NCBI GenBank assembly: GCA_026874595.1
Contig: CM049321.1
Coordinates: 26,087,479-26,151,478, forward strand
Direction: 5' to 3'
DNA length: 64,000 nt
Source of the DNA: Sipunculus nudus
Taxonomy: Eukaryota > Annelida > Sipuncula > Golfingiida > Sipunculidae
A program made the translations under genes and the position numbers. Shown piece after piece: positions 35,863 through 47,441 of this stretch. Positions within the stretch are counted from its first letter, which is position 1, and each line of letters begins with the position of its first letter. Below the pieces are notes generated by a model. The model saw nothing but the letters and a program-made list of their open reading frames with translations. It made no database searches and was not told the origin of the DNA.

Positions 35863-36924
35863 AGAGAGACAACCGAGAAAGAAATCCATGAAAATCCTGA
35901 AAACTTGGTCTACCCAAAACAGTTACCACAGCGTCAATGAAAATTGAGAATGCGAGAAAAAGTACCAGTTATTACAATAAATTTCAATCACATTAATTCA
36001 ATCCTTTCGGTCACATGATTCATCAGCTCCAGTTTTATTGGACAAATGATAAATGGAGAAATTCGACAAATTCAGAAAAAATGTCCCTGGACAAGGAACT
36101 CTTGGTAATCAAAGTGCAGATGATGAAACCAGATCTGATATATTTATATATATCTTTTTGATTTTCTAACATATTTTTTACTCTCCGGAAAATTTAACTC
36201 AAAATTCAAATTTAGATGGGGCGGGGGAGGGGGAAATAGCGCCGTTTCGTCCCTCTGACATAAGAGAGTCTACGACCAGCGTACTGACTAGTAGAGTGCC
36301 TCTACATTGTTTAGCGAGGATCGCAATTTAAGGCTCTAAGAGGAGGCAACAAACGTTAGTTTGTTGTGTACTTTCTAACAACACCAAACATGAGCGAGAC
36401 AAATTCTGTTTAACTCAGCATATTGCTAAATCCCTCCGCGTGTTTGTTAAATTTCTTACTGCATAAGCACACTCACGGCTGATCCGGGTTACTGGACGAT
36501 AGCCAGCTTGCACGCGATATAGGAGGTGACACGTTACCACAGAGAGGAATTTTCATTTTGGGTTGTAAGTTTACATGTATTCTTTTGTGTTAATCCATCA
36601 CTCGTAGCCTAATGTTAAAAATATGGGATTTTTACGAAGGTAAAGAATGCAATATGGTAGAAAATCACCGCAGTACATTCCTCGATCTGGCTTGTTTCAC
36701 GACTCAGGTTGGGCTTACCAGCCCAATATAAATGTCTACTAGGGCTGTATCAATATATCGATATATCGTTCTCAGAAATATAGATACAAGTCATGCAACC
36801 TGAACCTAAACTATAATGTGAGATGTTTCTAAAGCTTAAACTGCTTTTCGTTTATTATGTTGAACTTTAAAGACTTAAAAAAAAGATCACGTATTGTCGA
36901 GCAAGGTCACGTAATACAAAAGCC

Positions 36925-37200
36925 AGGTCATGAAATCAAGCCAAGGTCCAAGAAAGCCAAGACAAAGACCAGCGGCGGTTCGCCCGGGGTTGCAGTTCAT
37001 GGGGAGTTCTTGTTGGGTGTGGCTTTGCTGCTGCGGTCTGTGTCGGGTGTATCCTGCCACGGCCTCTGTGGGTGTGGGTGCTGTAGCTTTCCTCGGTTAC
37101 CGGTGCGGATATACGGTGGCGATCATCCGGTTCCTTGCTTGGCTTGTGTAGCATCACGTCTATCGGCTCAGTCAAAATTTCAAAATTTTAGCTTAAGGAG
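36925..37200. other. GC-rich island, unit 2 copy
   Basis: This is the counterpart of 4165-4440, with the same order of motifs and about 85% identity by eye. The plus-strand frame starting at 36930 is 73 residues and stops earlier than in unit 1, which argues against a constrained protein. Confidence 0.35.
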
Positions 37201-37209
37201 CGCCTAGGG

Positions 37210-39480
37210 CAGTAGTTCTAAACATCGTCAACTACAGCTGCTCGACCAGCTTACAACATTTTCATTTCAGTAAGTATTGTCGTATTATCGACCGGATGAG
37301 GTATGTATATACAGCTCTCGGTGCTTCCGTAACAAGCCGTGTGAGCTTATTTTGTTCATATTTTACATGCGTATGCTTACAAAAAATTACATATTCCTTA
37401 CCACATAAATACTATTTTTTATGTATTTTGTCTTAAAACAATTCTTATCCAACATATTTGGACGGACTACATTTTCACCACATTTCAACCTACGCTGGTG
37501 CTATAGATGGAGACTCCGTTGCATTGTGGGTGGCAGATTTTGACAAACCCTAACCAGCAGAGCCTCACTCTTGTGAGTCAGAGATTATGAAGTTTCATAT
37601 ATCGTCCACTAGGGGGCCGACCTTCTGGCGATCACTTTATCCTCATGCGGGAAATCAATATATCTGGGATATTTTATTTCTTGAGTCAGTGTTCTCTTAT
37701 CACTTAAAAAGTAGCATATGTGTTGACCGTCAACCACAAAATACATCGGTTTGCTATATCACGGCACACAACATGTGTGCACTGACCCGACCCTTTCCCT
37801 GGCGTCTCTTTAATTCATTCAAGGCCAGAAGCCAACGGATTCGGTGAGATGTTCCGAGGTGCTCCCCCTGGCTACGCCCCTGTAATCCTCAATTCAGGGA
37901 AAAACGGGATGGACTCGTATCAGCTGGGACTGAGAGTAGTGATTAGTCAAAAAAGCTTACGAACCCGCTTGAGAATCCAAGTACAAGGTAAACATTGAAT
38001 ACCAATGTGGCATCGAAGAGTAATTTAATCACCATTTCTGGCCCCGCTCCGTCATGTTTTTCTGCTTGTCAAATTGTTAATATCTCATTGATAAAAATAT
38101 CACATCTCAAGTAAATCTACACATCTACTTGCGGGAATATTTGATTAGAAATACCTTTTTCATCACAAAATCGCCCAAATATCACTGCAATAAACAAATC
38201 CTCGGTATGCGAGACTGCTTTGGACTTACAATCGGAACATATTAATCCACTGTATGGCCAACGAAGAATAAATTGTCCATTATACCCCCACCTACAAGTC
38301 TAGATATTTATATATACAAATCTGCCCGAAAGAAGGCGTATTTTTCTGTATGAATATTTTGAGACACGTGCTACTCTATATTCACAAAACCTGGAGCGCC
38401 CGAATGAGGACAAGTCTCGGATACCTCCATGGTAACATTTGTACTTAACGATCGCATTTCCCACGAAAACTTGTGCTAAGGAAAAGAAATGAGGTATTTG
38501 GCACCAACTGACTCCGTATTTAACATTATATTCAATCCCAATACAAGTAAAAGAGGACTTTTTAATGTTTTTATCCAGCCAATATTTGATAAGACCCTTG
38601 GAACAACTGTCCAATTGTGACTGATATCGTGACTCCAGACCGAGCCCGTTTATTTAAAAGGCCCTGTGAGTCATGTTTTCATTGTTGCTGTAGAACCAGA
38701 GGCCGCTGCCATTTCGCCAGATGGGTTCAGACAGAGCCTTGTATACATACATTCAGTCACCCACCTTATTCTACTGAGTTTACCTTATGCCAAATTTGTG
38801 CCATGTTTTTTGACTTGAGTAAAACATGTTATTAGCAAAACGATGAAACCTACAAATAATCTTGGTTGGGCCATATAATATTTCTGGATGCTGAGAGCAG
38901 CATCTAACCTAAATGTTTGCCAACGAGAGTACTCGGATGAATCACTATAAGCATTTGTAATCACAATTATTTATAACAGACATTATACAACGGATATCAT
39001 GTTTGTCCCTTTAAATCATTGACAGCCAGCATGCTTTCAATAAGATATCCTCCACAAAAATAATTTTTTAAACCATTTTAAGCTAGATAACATTATGCCA
39101 CGTCAGGTCGAGCCTAAAACACCGGTTCACTGCTAAAGTCACTCGAAATTTGTCAAAAATGTGTGGTTCACACGACTCCTAGCTGACTTACTGAAGTCAG
39201 GGTCTGATTAAGCAATGTCCGACCAGTTGGCAACCATCGAGATACATTGGTTGTGCGCTCATGGGAGCCTCATTACGTATAGATATTCTTCGTCATTTGA
39301 CAAATTGTCTCATACAGATGATAAAATCCTAAAATGGATGGTTTATACAACAGTCAAAATTCCAAGGAGGGACGCCTGCACAGGTTCAAACTCAAAATAT
39401 GACATTTCGGAAAGCTGACATTTCTGATACAGAATTGTGCAATCTCCTCGCCCACAAAGAGACAAGCATAACTAGCATAC
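37210..39480. other. Duplicated non-coding stretch of unit 2
   Basis: It matches unit 1 from about 4440 to 8620, with several unit 1-only segments missing. ORFs (37587-37847, 38300-38614, 38617-38835) are not conserved. Nothing recognised. Confidence 0.45.
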
Positions 39481-39490
39481 ATTATACATA

Positions 39491-39874
39491 CCCCTTTCAC
39501 ACGGCAAATGCAAACCGGTTGAAAACTTTTTTTAATGCGCAGTTTGCATATGGCAATCGAAAACGTTTTCCAACCGTTTTTCCCCAAAACGGTTGCAATC
39601 CAGCTTAGGGGGTGGTTTCAAACTGTTTGGAATGCGAATCGTTTTAGCCATGTGAGCGCTCTAGTACGGTTTCGGCCTAGGTTTAAAGCTGCACCTAAAT
39701 CACAGCGCAAGCGCGAATGCTTGTGTCACCATACTGTTACACTGTTCTACATGTGAAATATACACATCATGCATTGGTGCAAGATGCCCTTGTGAACGCA
39801 CAGCACGGATTCAATGCGATTTGGTCAAACCGCTTTGTCCAAATTGTTTTGAAATGGTTTGTCTGTTAAAGGGG
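39491..39874. mobile_element. MITE-like element, unit 2 copy
   Basis: This is the counterpart of 8628-9000. The ends CCCCTTTCACACGGCAAA and, in reverse complement, CCCCTTTAACAGACAAA match each other better than in unit 1. The flanking TATA is not kept on the right side. Confidence 0.45.
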
Positions 39875-40653
39875 CAAGATAGAGAGGGCCCGCCACGATA
39901 ATAAATTACTGGCCAATAAGGCCAAGAGAGAAACAAAGCCTCGGGTCTCCCCTGGCCAGAAATACTCACTTACTCTTCAATGGGTCGTCTTGGATGACTG
40001 TCTGATCAAGGATGCTTGTGAGTTTATATACAATTTTAGGAGATGGTCATTAGAATATTGCGAAATCTTGCAACATTCCTACATGGAAGGTGTGGTAGGT
40101 AAACAGCATGCCGCTTCGTATTTTAATGGACACTGAACAAATAGAAATTACGGTATCAAGGAAGACGATTCTATGTTCTCTAATGCATACTTTTATTGCC
40201 CTCGATTGCTTTACTCATGAAATGCTTCACGTTGACGGCATTGCAAATTGCACATGTACCCACTGCAGGTACGCCTTTTAATATTAATATTAGTTTCAAA
40301 TCACATATATGGTAGTATAATGTAACGGTAGAATGTCTGCCTCCTGCCATTTATGATCTCAAAAGCATTTATATGAAGACATGACCATATGTTTCATATG
40401 TAGAATACTGGAAAAGGTACGCTGATGGGTGTAACAAACTCTAACTGAAAACTTTATGTTAATGATGTGAGCGGTCGTCTAAAATTATATTCATTACGCC
40501 AATATTTTGCTAAGATATACCTCTTTCTAAAATAATTATTAAACATCCAAATATACTTTACACGTTAAAGTTCCATTACACTTTGTATCACAGATAAAGC
40601 TTTGCGTCATTTAGCACGTTCTATAGCAAGATACACACCAAGTTTGGTTCATG

Positions 40654-40743
40654 ATGGCGACCAGTTGGAAGCTGGTCGACCGAATTCAGGCTGTCGGTCA
40701 ATTTATCTGTGACTGTTTCCATCCTGAGACCAAGCGTTGTAAC
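40654..40743 (+). CDS. Possible exon: 30-codon frame ending at a splice donor, unit 2
   Basis: The frame starts MATSWKLVDRIQ and ends with a Cys-containing FICDCFHPETKRCN just before GTGAGT. The last codon (AAC) is complete, so the donor would be phase 0. The donor is kept in unit 1, where one codon is a stop. No downstream exon was found. Whether this is transcribed is unknown. Confidence 0.25.
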
Positions 40744-41399
40744 GTGAGTTTAGACAAAAGATAACTTAGTAGTAATATGAAAAGTCAGCTGAATTAATTA
40801 AGTTTGATAACGTTGATTTTATAACATCTAGTGAATATATATGTGTGTTAGAGAGAGAAACAGAGTCAATTAACCTGATAAGCGTAAGAGTCATAAGAGT
40901 CATGTGGTAAATTATAAACACGTATATTATTCATTTGATATACTTTTCGTTTAAAGAAGGTAAATATATTTGTTGTTAGATTTACGTTCCGGGAAAATAT
41001 TTCCAGGAAAAGAGTTCGGAGAAACAGTTAAAAACACTGGCTTGGGCCCCTTTTCCATGCGAGCGGTTTCCAGGCGCTGAAACATATATACTGAAAGGAG
41101 CTTTTTCATGGGCGCGGAAACGAAATCCTTCCTCAAGATAACGTCATTTCAGCTGGTATTCACCCTCCCCCCCCCCCCCCCAACGAAAACATGTCCTTGT
41201 TCAAGTTTCTCTGCTAACACCCTAGAGTAACCACGTAAGCATGGTATGTATGTTGCCTCGAACATTTAAGCTTAAGGTCTCGAACAAATTGACTCACTAT
41301 AGAGGCTTATGGAAAAGGGTCCTTTTACTACATTCTCAAAAGGTAACGCATTTAATAATAATTAATTTGGGTATCCATCAGTTTAATACTTTTATTAAT

Positions 41400-41840
41400 C
41401 CTTTGTAAAAATCTTCACTCAACATACAACTGAAGACAATAAGGCGTCAGCGAGTGCAGCGATGTTCTTTATTCAGATTCAGACATTGCCAGGTACCAAG
41501 TGAATGTGACAAGTATAGGAATGAGTAATTTAAATTTGTGACGGTGACGACTAAGGAAGATTGAAAAGTCCGTGTAACCCCTATGCATGGTGTTTATGTA
41601 AGAGGTGAGTCAGCTTCTCGTTTAAGATTGACGCTCAGATACTGAAATGACCAATACCATCAAATAAAGCCCAGTGTTGATAAAAGTAGTGCGTGGTACA
41701 AGTCTGGCGGGAGAAAAATTGAATTTTTTTCCCGCGGCCCCCGCCTTCCTATTAAAGTGCACCTGTAATTATATAGAAAATTTGAATACCGTACAACTGT
41801 AATAATCCTCGAATAACACATAACAGAAACGCGTTAGGCC
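41400..41840 (+). repeat. Intra-unit repeat, first copy in unit 2
   Basis: This is the unit 2 counterpart of 10600-11040. It lies about 2.6 kb before the decayed VWD exon relics at 44411-44690, which parallels the arrangement of the second copy and the VWD exons. Confidence 0.7.
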
Positions 41841-41849
41841 ATGAATGCG

Positions 41850-43135
41850 CATGAAAGACTGCAAAAATGGTTGGCAGGTCTTGGTCATAGGTCCTCTGAT
41901 TCTAGGTGTTTTTCTTTTTGCTCTGTTATGACGTCATCATTGTTCTTATCTGGGACGCCTGACGGAGAACACTATTTTCAATACAGAGAATAATATATAC
42001 ATTTTGCAATATTAAGTAAAGTAATTATTTAAAATCAAGGAAATCATTTTACCACATTAAAACCCTACATATGGCGGCAAGGTCATTGGTCACATGCAGC
42101 AACATTAACAGCTGCTGATTCGATGTAAATCAACACACAAACATATTACCAGCTAAAACACAAAATTATTGCTTGTTGCATAAAATAGATATAATACTTA
42201 TATTGATATGTGTGTTTATATTCTAGTATGATATATAAAAATACCAATTTTTGTGTGTATAACTATTTATGAATATACGTCATTATAATAAATATTGATA
42301 TTTGTATGGCAATATAATATCATATATATGAATGAATTTATAAAATCGATATTTGTATAATAATTAAGGAAATATATCAAACATTTTATAATATCCGCCA
42401 TTGAGTGATAATACATTGACTTCCAGAATGTAAGCAGAAACATCCACTTTACTTGAATGGCTTGACCGACTCCAAATAACAAAAAAAAACTCTTTCTGGC
42501 TATTGTACAGGTTCACTGGAGTATTGAGATTCGCGATAGGAAAATAATAACAAAATTAAAAATTTCGTTAATAACAGGACTCACCGTCGAAGGCACGTCT
42601 TAATTAGAAGGTTAATATTATAGATTATAATAATTCATATATACTAAATTATGCTATTATAAATTTAATCAGGCATATTCAAAATATGCTAATAATAAAT
42701 AATTATTTCCACTCGTTCTATAATCCTATGGGCTCCCGTCCAATTGTCAGCGTTGTGCGCTGATATTAAATTATTTAATATGAAAAATCATTCATATGAT
42801 GATGAATTTGCTCTCTGTAGGTCCTTGAATAGTGTGTTACCTAAATGGAACACACCATAAAATGTAGAAAAATTGTTATTTTAGCAGTTTTACCCAGTTG
42901 TATAGTGCCGGAATTGTTCCTATCCTTGAGAAGCGGTGAGCAGTGAAAAGGGGAACAGTGAAAGCGCCATCTAATGACAAGGTACAGAACAGGGAGATAT
43001 GATATTTCCTGGATGTTCACAGATTTTATCCTGTTTTCCGGGAATTGTAACTGAGATGGGGTAGACTTCATGTAGATAAAATAACATTATAAACTTTTGG
43101 AACCGATAAGTCAGTATAGACTCACAAAGATTAAC
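41850..43135. other. Duplicated non-coding stretch of unit 2
   Basis: It matches 11040-12255 of unit 1, including GCCTGACGG, ACAGGACTC and CACACCATAAAATG landmarks, but without the TA expansion. A piece around 42740-42840 is unit 2-only. No gene seen. Confidence 0.45.
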
Positions 43136-43164
43136 AAAGACATGTTTTAGATTAGGACTATCCC

Positions 43165-43828
43165 AGTAGGAAAATTAGCTGGTGTGCTAATGCGGCAAAA
43201 ATACTTGATAATATAAATATGTTAGCAATTTTTGAAAATAGAGAGATCCGTTCAGTTAATGAAGCAATGGAAAAAAATAATTTTTTTCCAGCTGTTGATA
43301 ACTGGCCAAAGCTAAAGACTTTTAAATTTAAATGAGATTAAAACAAATATGAAAACAGAATCATTTATTAAATTGAATCTTCCTAGGCAAAAGAGGTCTC
43401 TGATGGCTCAAATAAGATGCGGAATATTGCCTCAAATAGTAGAAACTGGTCGCTTTCAGAACATGTACGATCATACCACTTGTAAATTACGAACGCTTAA
43501 AGCTAACGAAAGAATTTGTAAATAATGCAATGATAGCGAAGTTGAAGATTGTCCATTATTTAATGTGCCTCGAACATTACTCTATAATTCTGCCTGCCCC
43601 GAAAATAATGATTTCAATAACATGGCTGTGAAGGAAAAATATATATTTATTATCTAATCATGCTAAACAGATGTGCGAATATATAGTCACAGCATGGGAT
43701 GTTAGACAGTCACACTTATTTAAGGGTTAAGGAGTGTCTTATAAACCCCGCTGAGGGTTGGGTACCATGTGAATTATATTCTGCAAGACACTATAATAAA
43801 TAAACTATCTTTCTATCTCTCTTTAATG
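43165..43828 (+). mobile_element. 5'-truncated non-LTR retrotransposon 3' end
   Basis: Two frames carry a degraded ORF2 C-terminus: FENREIRSVNEAMEKNNFFP, then LNLPRQKRSLMAQIRCGILP, QIVETGRF and RICK-stop-CNDSEVEDCPLF. The last matches the (E)R.C..C....VEDE.HFLF.CP zinc-binding end of CR1/L2-like elements. A 3' UTR and the tail AATAAACTATCTTTCTATCT follow. It differs in family from the L1/Tx1-like elements in this window. Confidence 0.7.
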
Positions 43829-44410
43829 TTGGTCCTTCTACCAGACCTTGTGACATGTGTTCCTTCACAAGTTAAATGTTGCCCCTTACCCGTGCCTTGG
43901 GAAAAAGGCTGCCATTCACCAAGAGATGGACCTGGTTGCTTTTTGTCTAACGTGGTAAAGTAGAGATGGTGTCGGTTTTTGATGGCCCAATCATCGTATT
44001 GGCACTCGGGTACACAACAAAACACAAAGCAACGGCTAAGCGACAAAGGATAAACTTATAATAACTAAAAAATTACAAATTCAAACCAACCTGAAGCTGA
44101 TCTATATTCATAAGTTCCATACAATGCCTGGGAACCGTTTACTGAGTCTCATATATCTTCATGGGCACGCTGAATACTAAGTAGGCTGGGAACAAAAGCC
44201 CGCTCTCCGCTCGACTTAACAATGGCATAACTAACACCTTGGGACCAGGAACCCCTATTGAATACCGCTATTGTCTCACCACACAATAGAACTGGCCGGC
44301 GGATTGACGCTCCTTTCAACACATACAAAGATACCGCTAATCCATAAATAAACACCTCGACACTATTCACTTCATGACATGTTCTTTTCATCAGTGTGCG
44401 GTTAGATATT

Positions 44411-44480
44411 TATTTCTTACCCTGGTGTCTTTCAGCTGTAAGTAAACACCTGTAATCAATTCGGGAGATTGCCTACGTCC
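44411..44480 (-). pseudogene. Decayed paralogue of VWD exon 4
   Basis: On the minus strand QVFTYS-stop-KTPGG and the donor GTAAGA align with QEFITSWETPG and GTAAGA of unit 1 exon 4; the TGG of Trp has become TGA. About 31 of 40 bases match across the donor end, and GACGTAGG matches the DVG codons. It is far more diverged than the unit 1/unit 2 pair, so it is an older copy. Confidence 0.5.
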
Positions 44481-44654
44481 TGAACTTGCCTCGTTTTAAG
44501 TTATGATCAGTGAAAAACATTCATCGTGATTTGTTAAAACCCTGATATAAATATAATGCTATTAATATAGAAGGAAGAATGCTGAAATATGTTACCAAGA
44601 GTGAAATAAAATCTATAGAAAGCATATGATCGGAATAATCACTGAAATAACAGT

Positions 44655-44695
44655 ACCTGTCATCCATATTACCGCATAATATGGTAGTAAATTGT
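44655..44695 (-). pseudogene. Possible relic of VWD exon 3 end
   Basis: The minus strand reads ILCGNMDDR followed by GTACTG, comparable to GLCGNFNGK followed by GTGAGT. The core TTATGCGG.AAT is shared. Alone this would be weak (about 16 of 26 bases), but it lies in the right order and strand, about 190 bases before the exon 4 relic. Confidence 0.35.
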
Positions 44696-44699
44696 ATAA

Positions 44700-46550
44700 A
44701 TAGGAGTAACAAGATTTTCTTCAGTTATCCTGACCTGTACTTATTAGTCTTAATAAATCAGTCAACATTCATGATTTAAAAAAAAAATGCTCTACCCAAT
44801 AGACCTGTCTAATTCAGTCACAGTCCCACTTGTTAAGCAACAGTTACCTTATAGCGAATATGTAACTTCTAAAAGAACCCGTGCGTGGTTGTGTAAGCCC
44901 GTAGACAGCACATGTATTTGAAAGTCAATTAAATGCTCATTTTTTCTTAATTATGATTTTTAAAAAATGTATACTTAATGGTCTCTCTTATGAACTTAAC
45001 TTTTTGATTGATTTTAGATATAGGTTTTTTGCTTATTATGCCTCCGTAAGTTGAATATAGACCATTACTTTGCATGATAGATGCAAGACAAATTTTGGTC
45101 CAGTTTCTTCAATATTGTTGCCTGCGGACATCAGAAGATGACGCCACGAAGTGATGTAACCACCCCCGTTCCACGTTTATGGATACAGCCCGCTATCAGG
45201 GACTACTGACGCGCTTCGAGAAACATAAGCACTATTCTGGGACCATTCAATACTGGTTTTGCAGAACTGACGGCGCTATCGTTTCTCTCAAGCAAAACCA
45301 CAAACTTCTCTGTTTTCCACCTATTGTTGGAAGCCTATAAAACGAACTCGCCTGCAGGACGAAGCAGAACTATCAATTTTGCTACGCCACGTTACTGTTT
45401 TCCCCGGGGACCGTGACCGTGGGCTCTTGGTCCCTAAGTCCACGGGATGCCATGAACTACGCTATGAACTTTATTATGCAGGAAGAGGAGAGACTTTTTT
45501 TCTGGTGCGCATGGATTAATACATGACTTCATTTTTGTATGTGCCCGAACTATGTGTTGAAGATGCACCTCAGTTTCTCAAATACCGGATTCAGTTAAGT
45601 ATTTCGTTGCAGTTCGTTATTTAGAGACTCAGTTTTTCTTCAGACTTTGTTATAAGTTACTTTGTGTATTGACTATCATATTATTTGTGTACGAATGTAA
45701 ATATTGTAATATATTAATATAGCACTGTTTTTCACCCATATTTTGGTTACGTATTCATTTGAAGAGAACGTGTCTGAGCATTTGTCTTACGGTTCGGCCT
45801 GAGTAGTTTGTTTGGTGTGAAAAGGGACTGTAACAATGTATATAGGTAAACAAGTATGTTTTGAACACTTACTATATGAAATTTGGGAAATTTTATTTAG
45901 CATAAGAACAAGGTATTTTAAGGAAGATATTAAAGCAGAGTTTGATTTTAAACCAAAGAAAAAGAAAGTTACACGAACATGATAAATGGTGATGATATAA
46001 TAGATTTAACTTATGTGTTCTATACCCAAATGATAAATTAACGAAAGCAAAAAAAATGAAAATTGGCTGTTGTCGCTCTTCAAAAATGTCCTCACAAGAA
46101 CAGTTACTTCAGTATGAAGATTTACTGTCTATATATTACGAGATCACATATGCTTTGCATATAAGGAAATAAAAAAAACGTAATGTTTTATATGTGAGGT
46201 TAAAATATTAAAAAAAAACACCCGTTTTCTGAATGCATCTCTCTCAGTATCATATGCTCTTGATGATTTGTGATACAACTGATCGGAATAATTTTATTCC
46301 AGAATACGCTTAACTTAACTTTTTTTAAAATGAAAATCATCTGAATTATCTAGAAGCAAACAGATACCGGCTGGCTTCAGAAACTACATCAATTAAAATT
46401 CTTTGCCCTTAGTGCATCCTTTGGATTTGCCACTGTTTATTTCGAAAATATAATTACGTCTGATTTTAAATCTGCATGAATAATTTAATTTGTGCCTTTA
46501 ATGAATGCCTTCCATAATCTTGCTGCGACGGATGAACTATGTTACGTTAT
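44700..46550. other. No recognised gene apart from the possible LTR
   Basis: Outside 45116-45837 this interval is AT-rich, with short ORFs only. I looked for a relic of VWD exon 2 (DPH...DGRP) and did not find one. Confidence 0.45.
45116..45837. mobile_element. Possible solo LTR
   Basis: The block begins TGTTGCCTGCGGACATC and ends GGGACTGTAACA, with TG...CA ends and loosely inverted TGTTGCC/TGTAACA. It has a TATAAAA box (about 45338) followed by a GC-rich stretch and a promoter-like spacing. It is more GC-rich than its flanks. No convincing target-site duplication was seen and no internal retroviral-type genes are near, so this is tentative. Confidence 0.3.
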
Positions 46551-46556
46551 CAGTCG

Positions 46557-46808
46557 TTGATTCTGCTGACCCATGTCTGCAAGAAACCAGGTTCTATTGA
46601 ACTATTTCTGATCAAACTTCAATAATACGAGTTCCCATTCCTCAACTTTGATTCTGTTGACCCATGTCTGCATGACACGAGGTTCTTTTGATTTATTTCT
46701 GATCAAACTTCTATAACACGAGTTTACATTCCTCAACCTTGATTCTGTTGACCCAAGTCTGCAAGTCACGAGTTTCTGATTAAGACCTATTCTTAATCAA
46801 ACCTATAA
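46557..46808 (+). repeat. 91 bp tandem repeat, about 2.8 copies
   Basis: Copies start TTGATTCTG at 46557, 46648 and 46739, exactly 91 bases apart. Each contains TGACCCATGTCTGCA, ACGAGGTTCT, TTTCTGATCAAACTTC and CATTCCTCAAC. The third is cut short. It lies within the unit 2-only block. Confidence 0.92.
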
Positions 46809-47168
46809 AAATCGGTTTTCCAATTTTCCCCTCTCATTCTTAAATGTCTGTAAACTGGAGTACCAACTGTAGTACTGCACACCAAGTTTTGGCAGCACTT
46901 ATTCCTGATCGATATGAGGTTCATCATGAATGCCTATTGGTTCGTGTTTCTACGGCTAACCAGGTCAGCGATTATTTGGCCATATTCTCAATATCTTTTC
47001 AGATTATACCATGGCATATTCAGTTAAGTAGCGGTATGCCTATACTTTCGACTTGCAACATGTGACAACCGCGTTTTTGAGTGTACACACAATTGCAGCC
47101 CATCCCCCCCCCCCCCCATCGATTACGAAACACTGCGAGAAAAAACTGTCAATGCTCGAGAAAGGTGC

Positions 47169-47441
47169 TTAAAGGTTGTCCACAAATTTCTGTTTTTTAA
47201 ACCAAAACCAAATATTTCTAGCAATCATATTGCATGTCTGTGAACGGGATCCACCAATATGTTTGACAAAAGAAACCACTGTAGCATTGTCAGATTTGAT
47301 CAAAATGTGACAATCTCGGGCTCGATTGTATAATGTTTGAAGATCAAAAAGAATAGCGATCAGTTCCAAAGAATTACGATTTGAATCTTTTTTCTCCTTT
47401 TCTGTCCATCTCATACCAGTGTTCTGTTTCCGGTCTGGCAA
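47169..47441 (-). pseudogene. DIRS-like retroelement RNase H fragment, unit 2
   Basis: A 90-codon open frame contains NSLELIAILFDLQTLYNRA, ILIKSDNATVVSFVKHIGG, then RSQTCNMIARNIWFW. This matches the layout of DIRS RNase H: an LEL helix, the catalytic-strand SDN motif, GG.RS and an IW.W helix. The first residues (MPDRKQNTGM) are read from satellite junction sequence. It is an isolated domain fragment with neither end of the element visible. Confidence 0.6.

Larger units (their letters stand above)
35280..36005. other. Segment present only in unit 2
   Basis: Unit 1 passes from GGATGTTTCCATAT (2580) to the TTTTCATCAGACAAATG block within 50 bases; unit 2 needs about 770. The extra sequence includes a second TA run (35484-35526) and the repeat fragment at 35795-35862. 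No gene is seen. Confidence 0.6.
43140..46935. other. 3.8 kb block present only in unit 2
   Basis: Unit 1 goes from ACTCGCAAAGATTAGGAGAG to TCTACGGCTTTCCAGGTCAGC within 25 bases (12255-12295). Unit 2 has 3.8 kb between the matching points. Inside are a 5'-truncated LINE, decayed VWD exon relics, a possible solo LTR and a 91 bp tandem repeat. The mixture suggests that unit 1 lost the block rather than that unit 2 gained it in one step (inference). Confidence 0.75.

Noticed and set aside
43813-44046. 77-codon minus-strand ORF with CFVFCCVPECQYDDW
   Set aside because: Partly overlaps the LINE 3' tail; no conserved partner or clear splice frame.
44149-44391. 80-codon minus-strand ORF directly after the decayed VWD exon 4 relic
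   Set aside because: It could hold a following exon, but it shows no Cys pattern or known motif and has no counterpart after exon 4 in unit 1.
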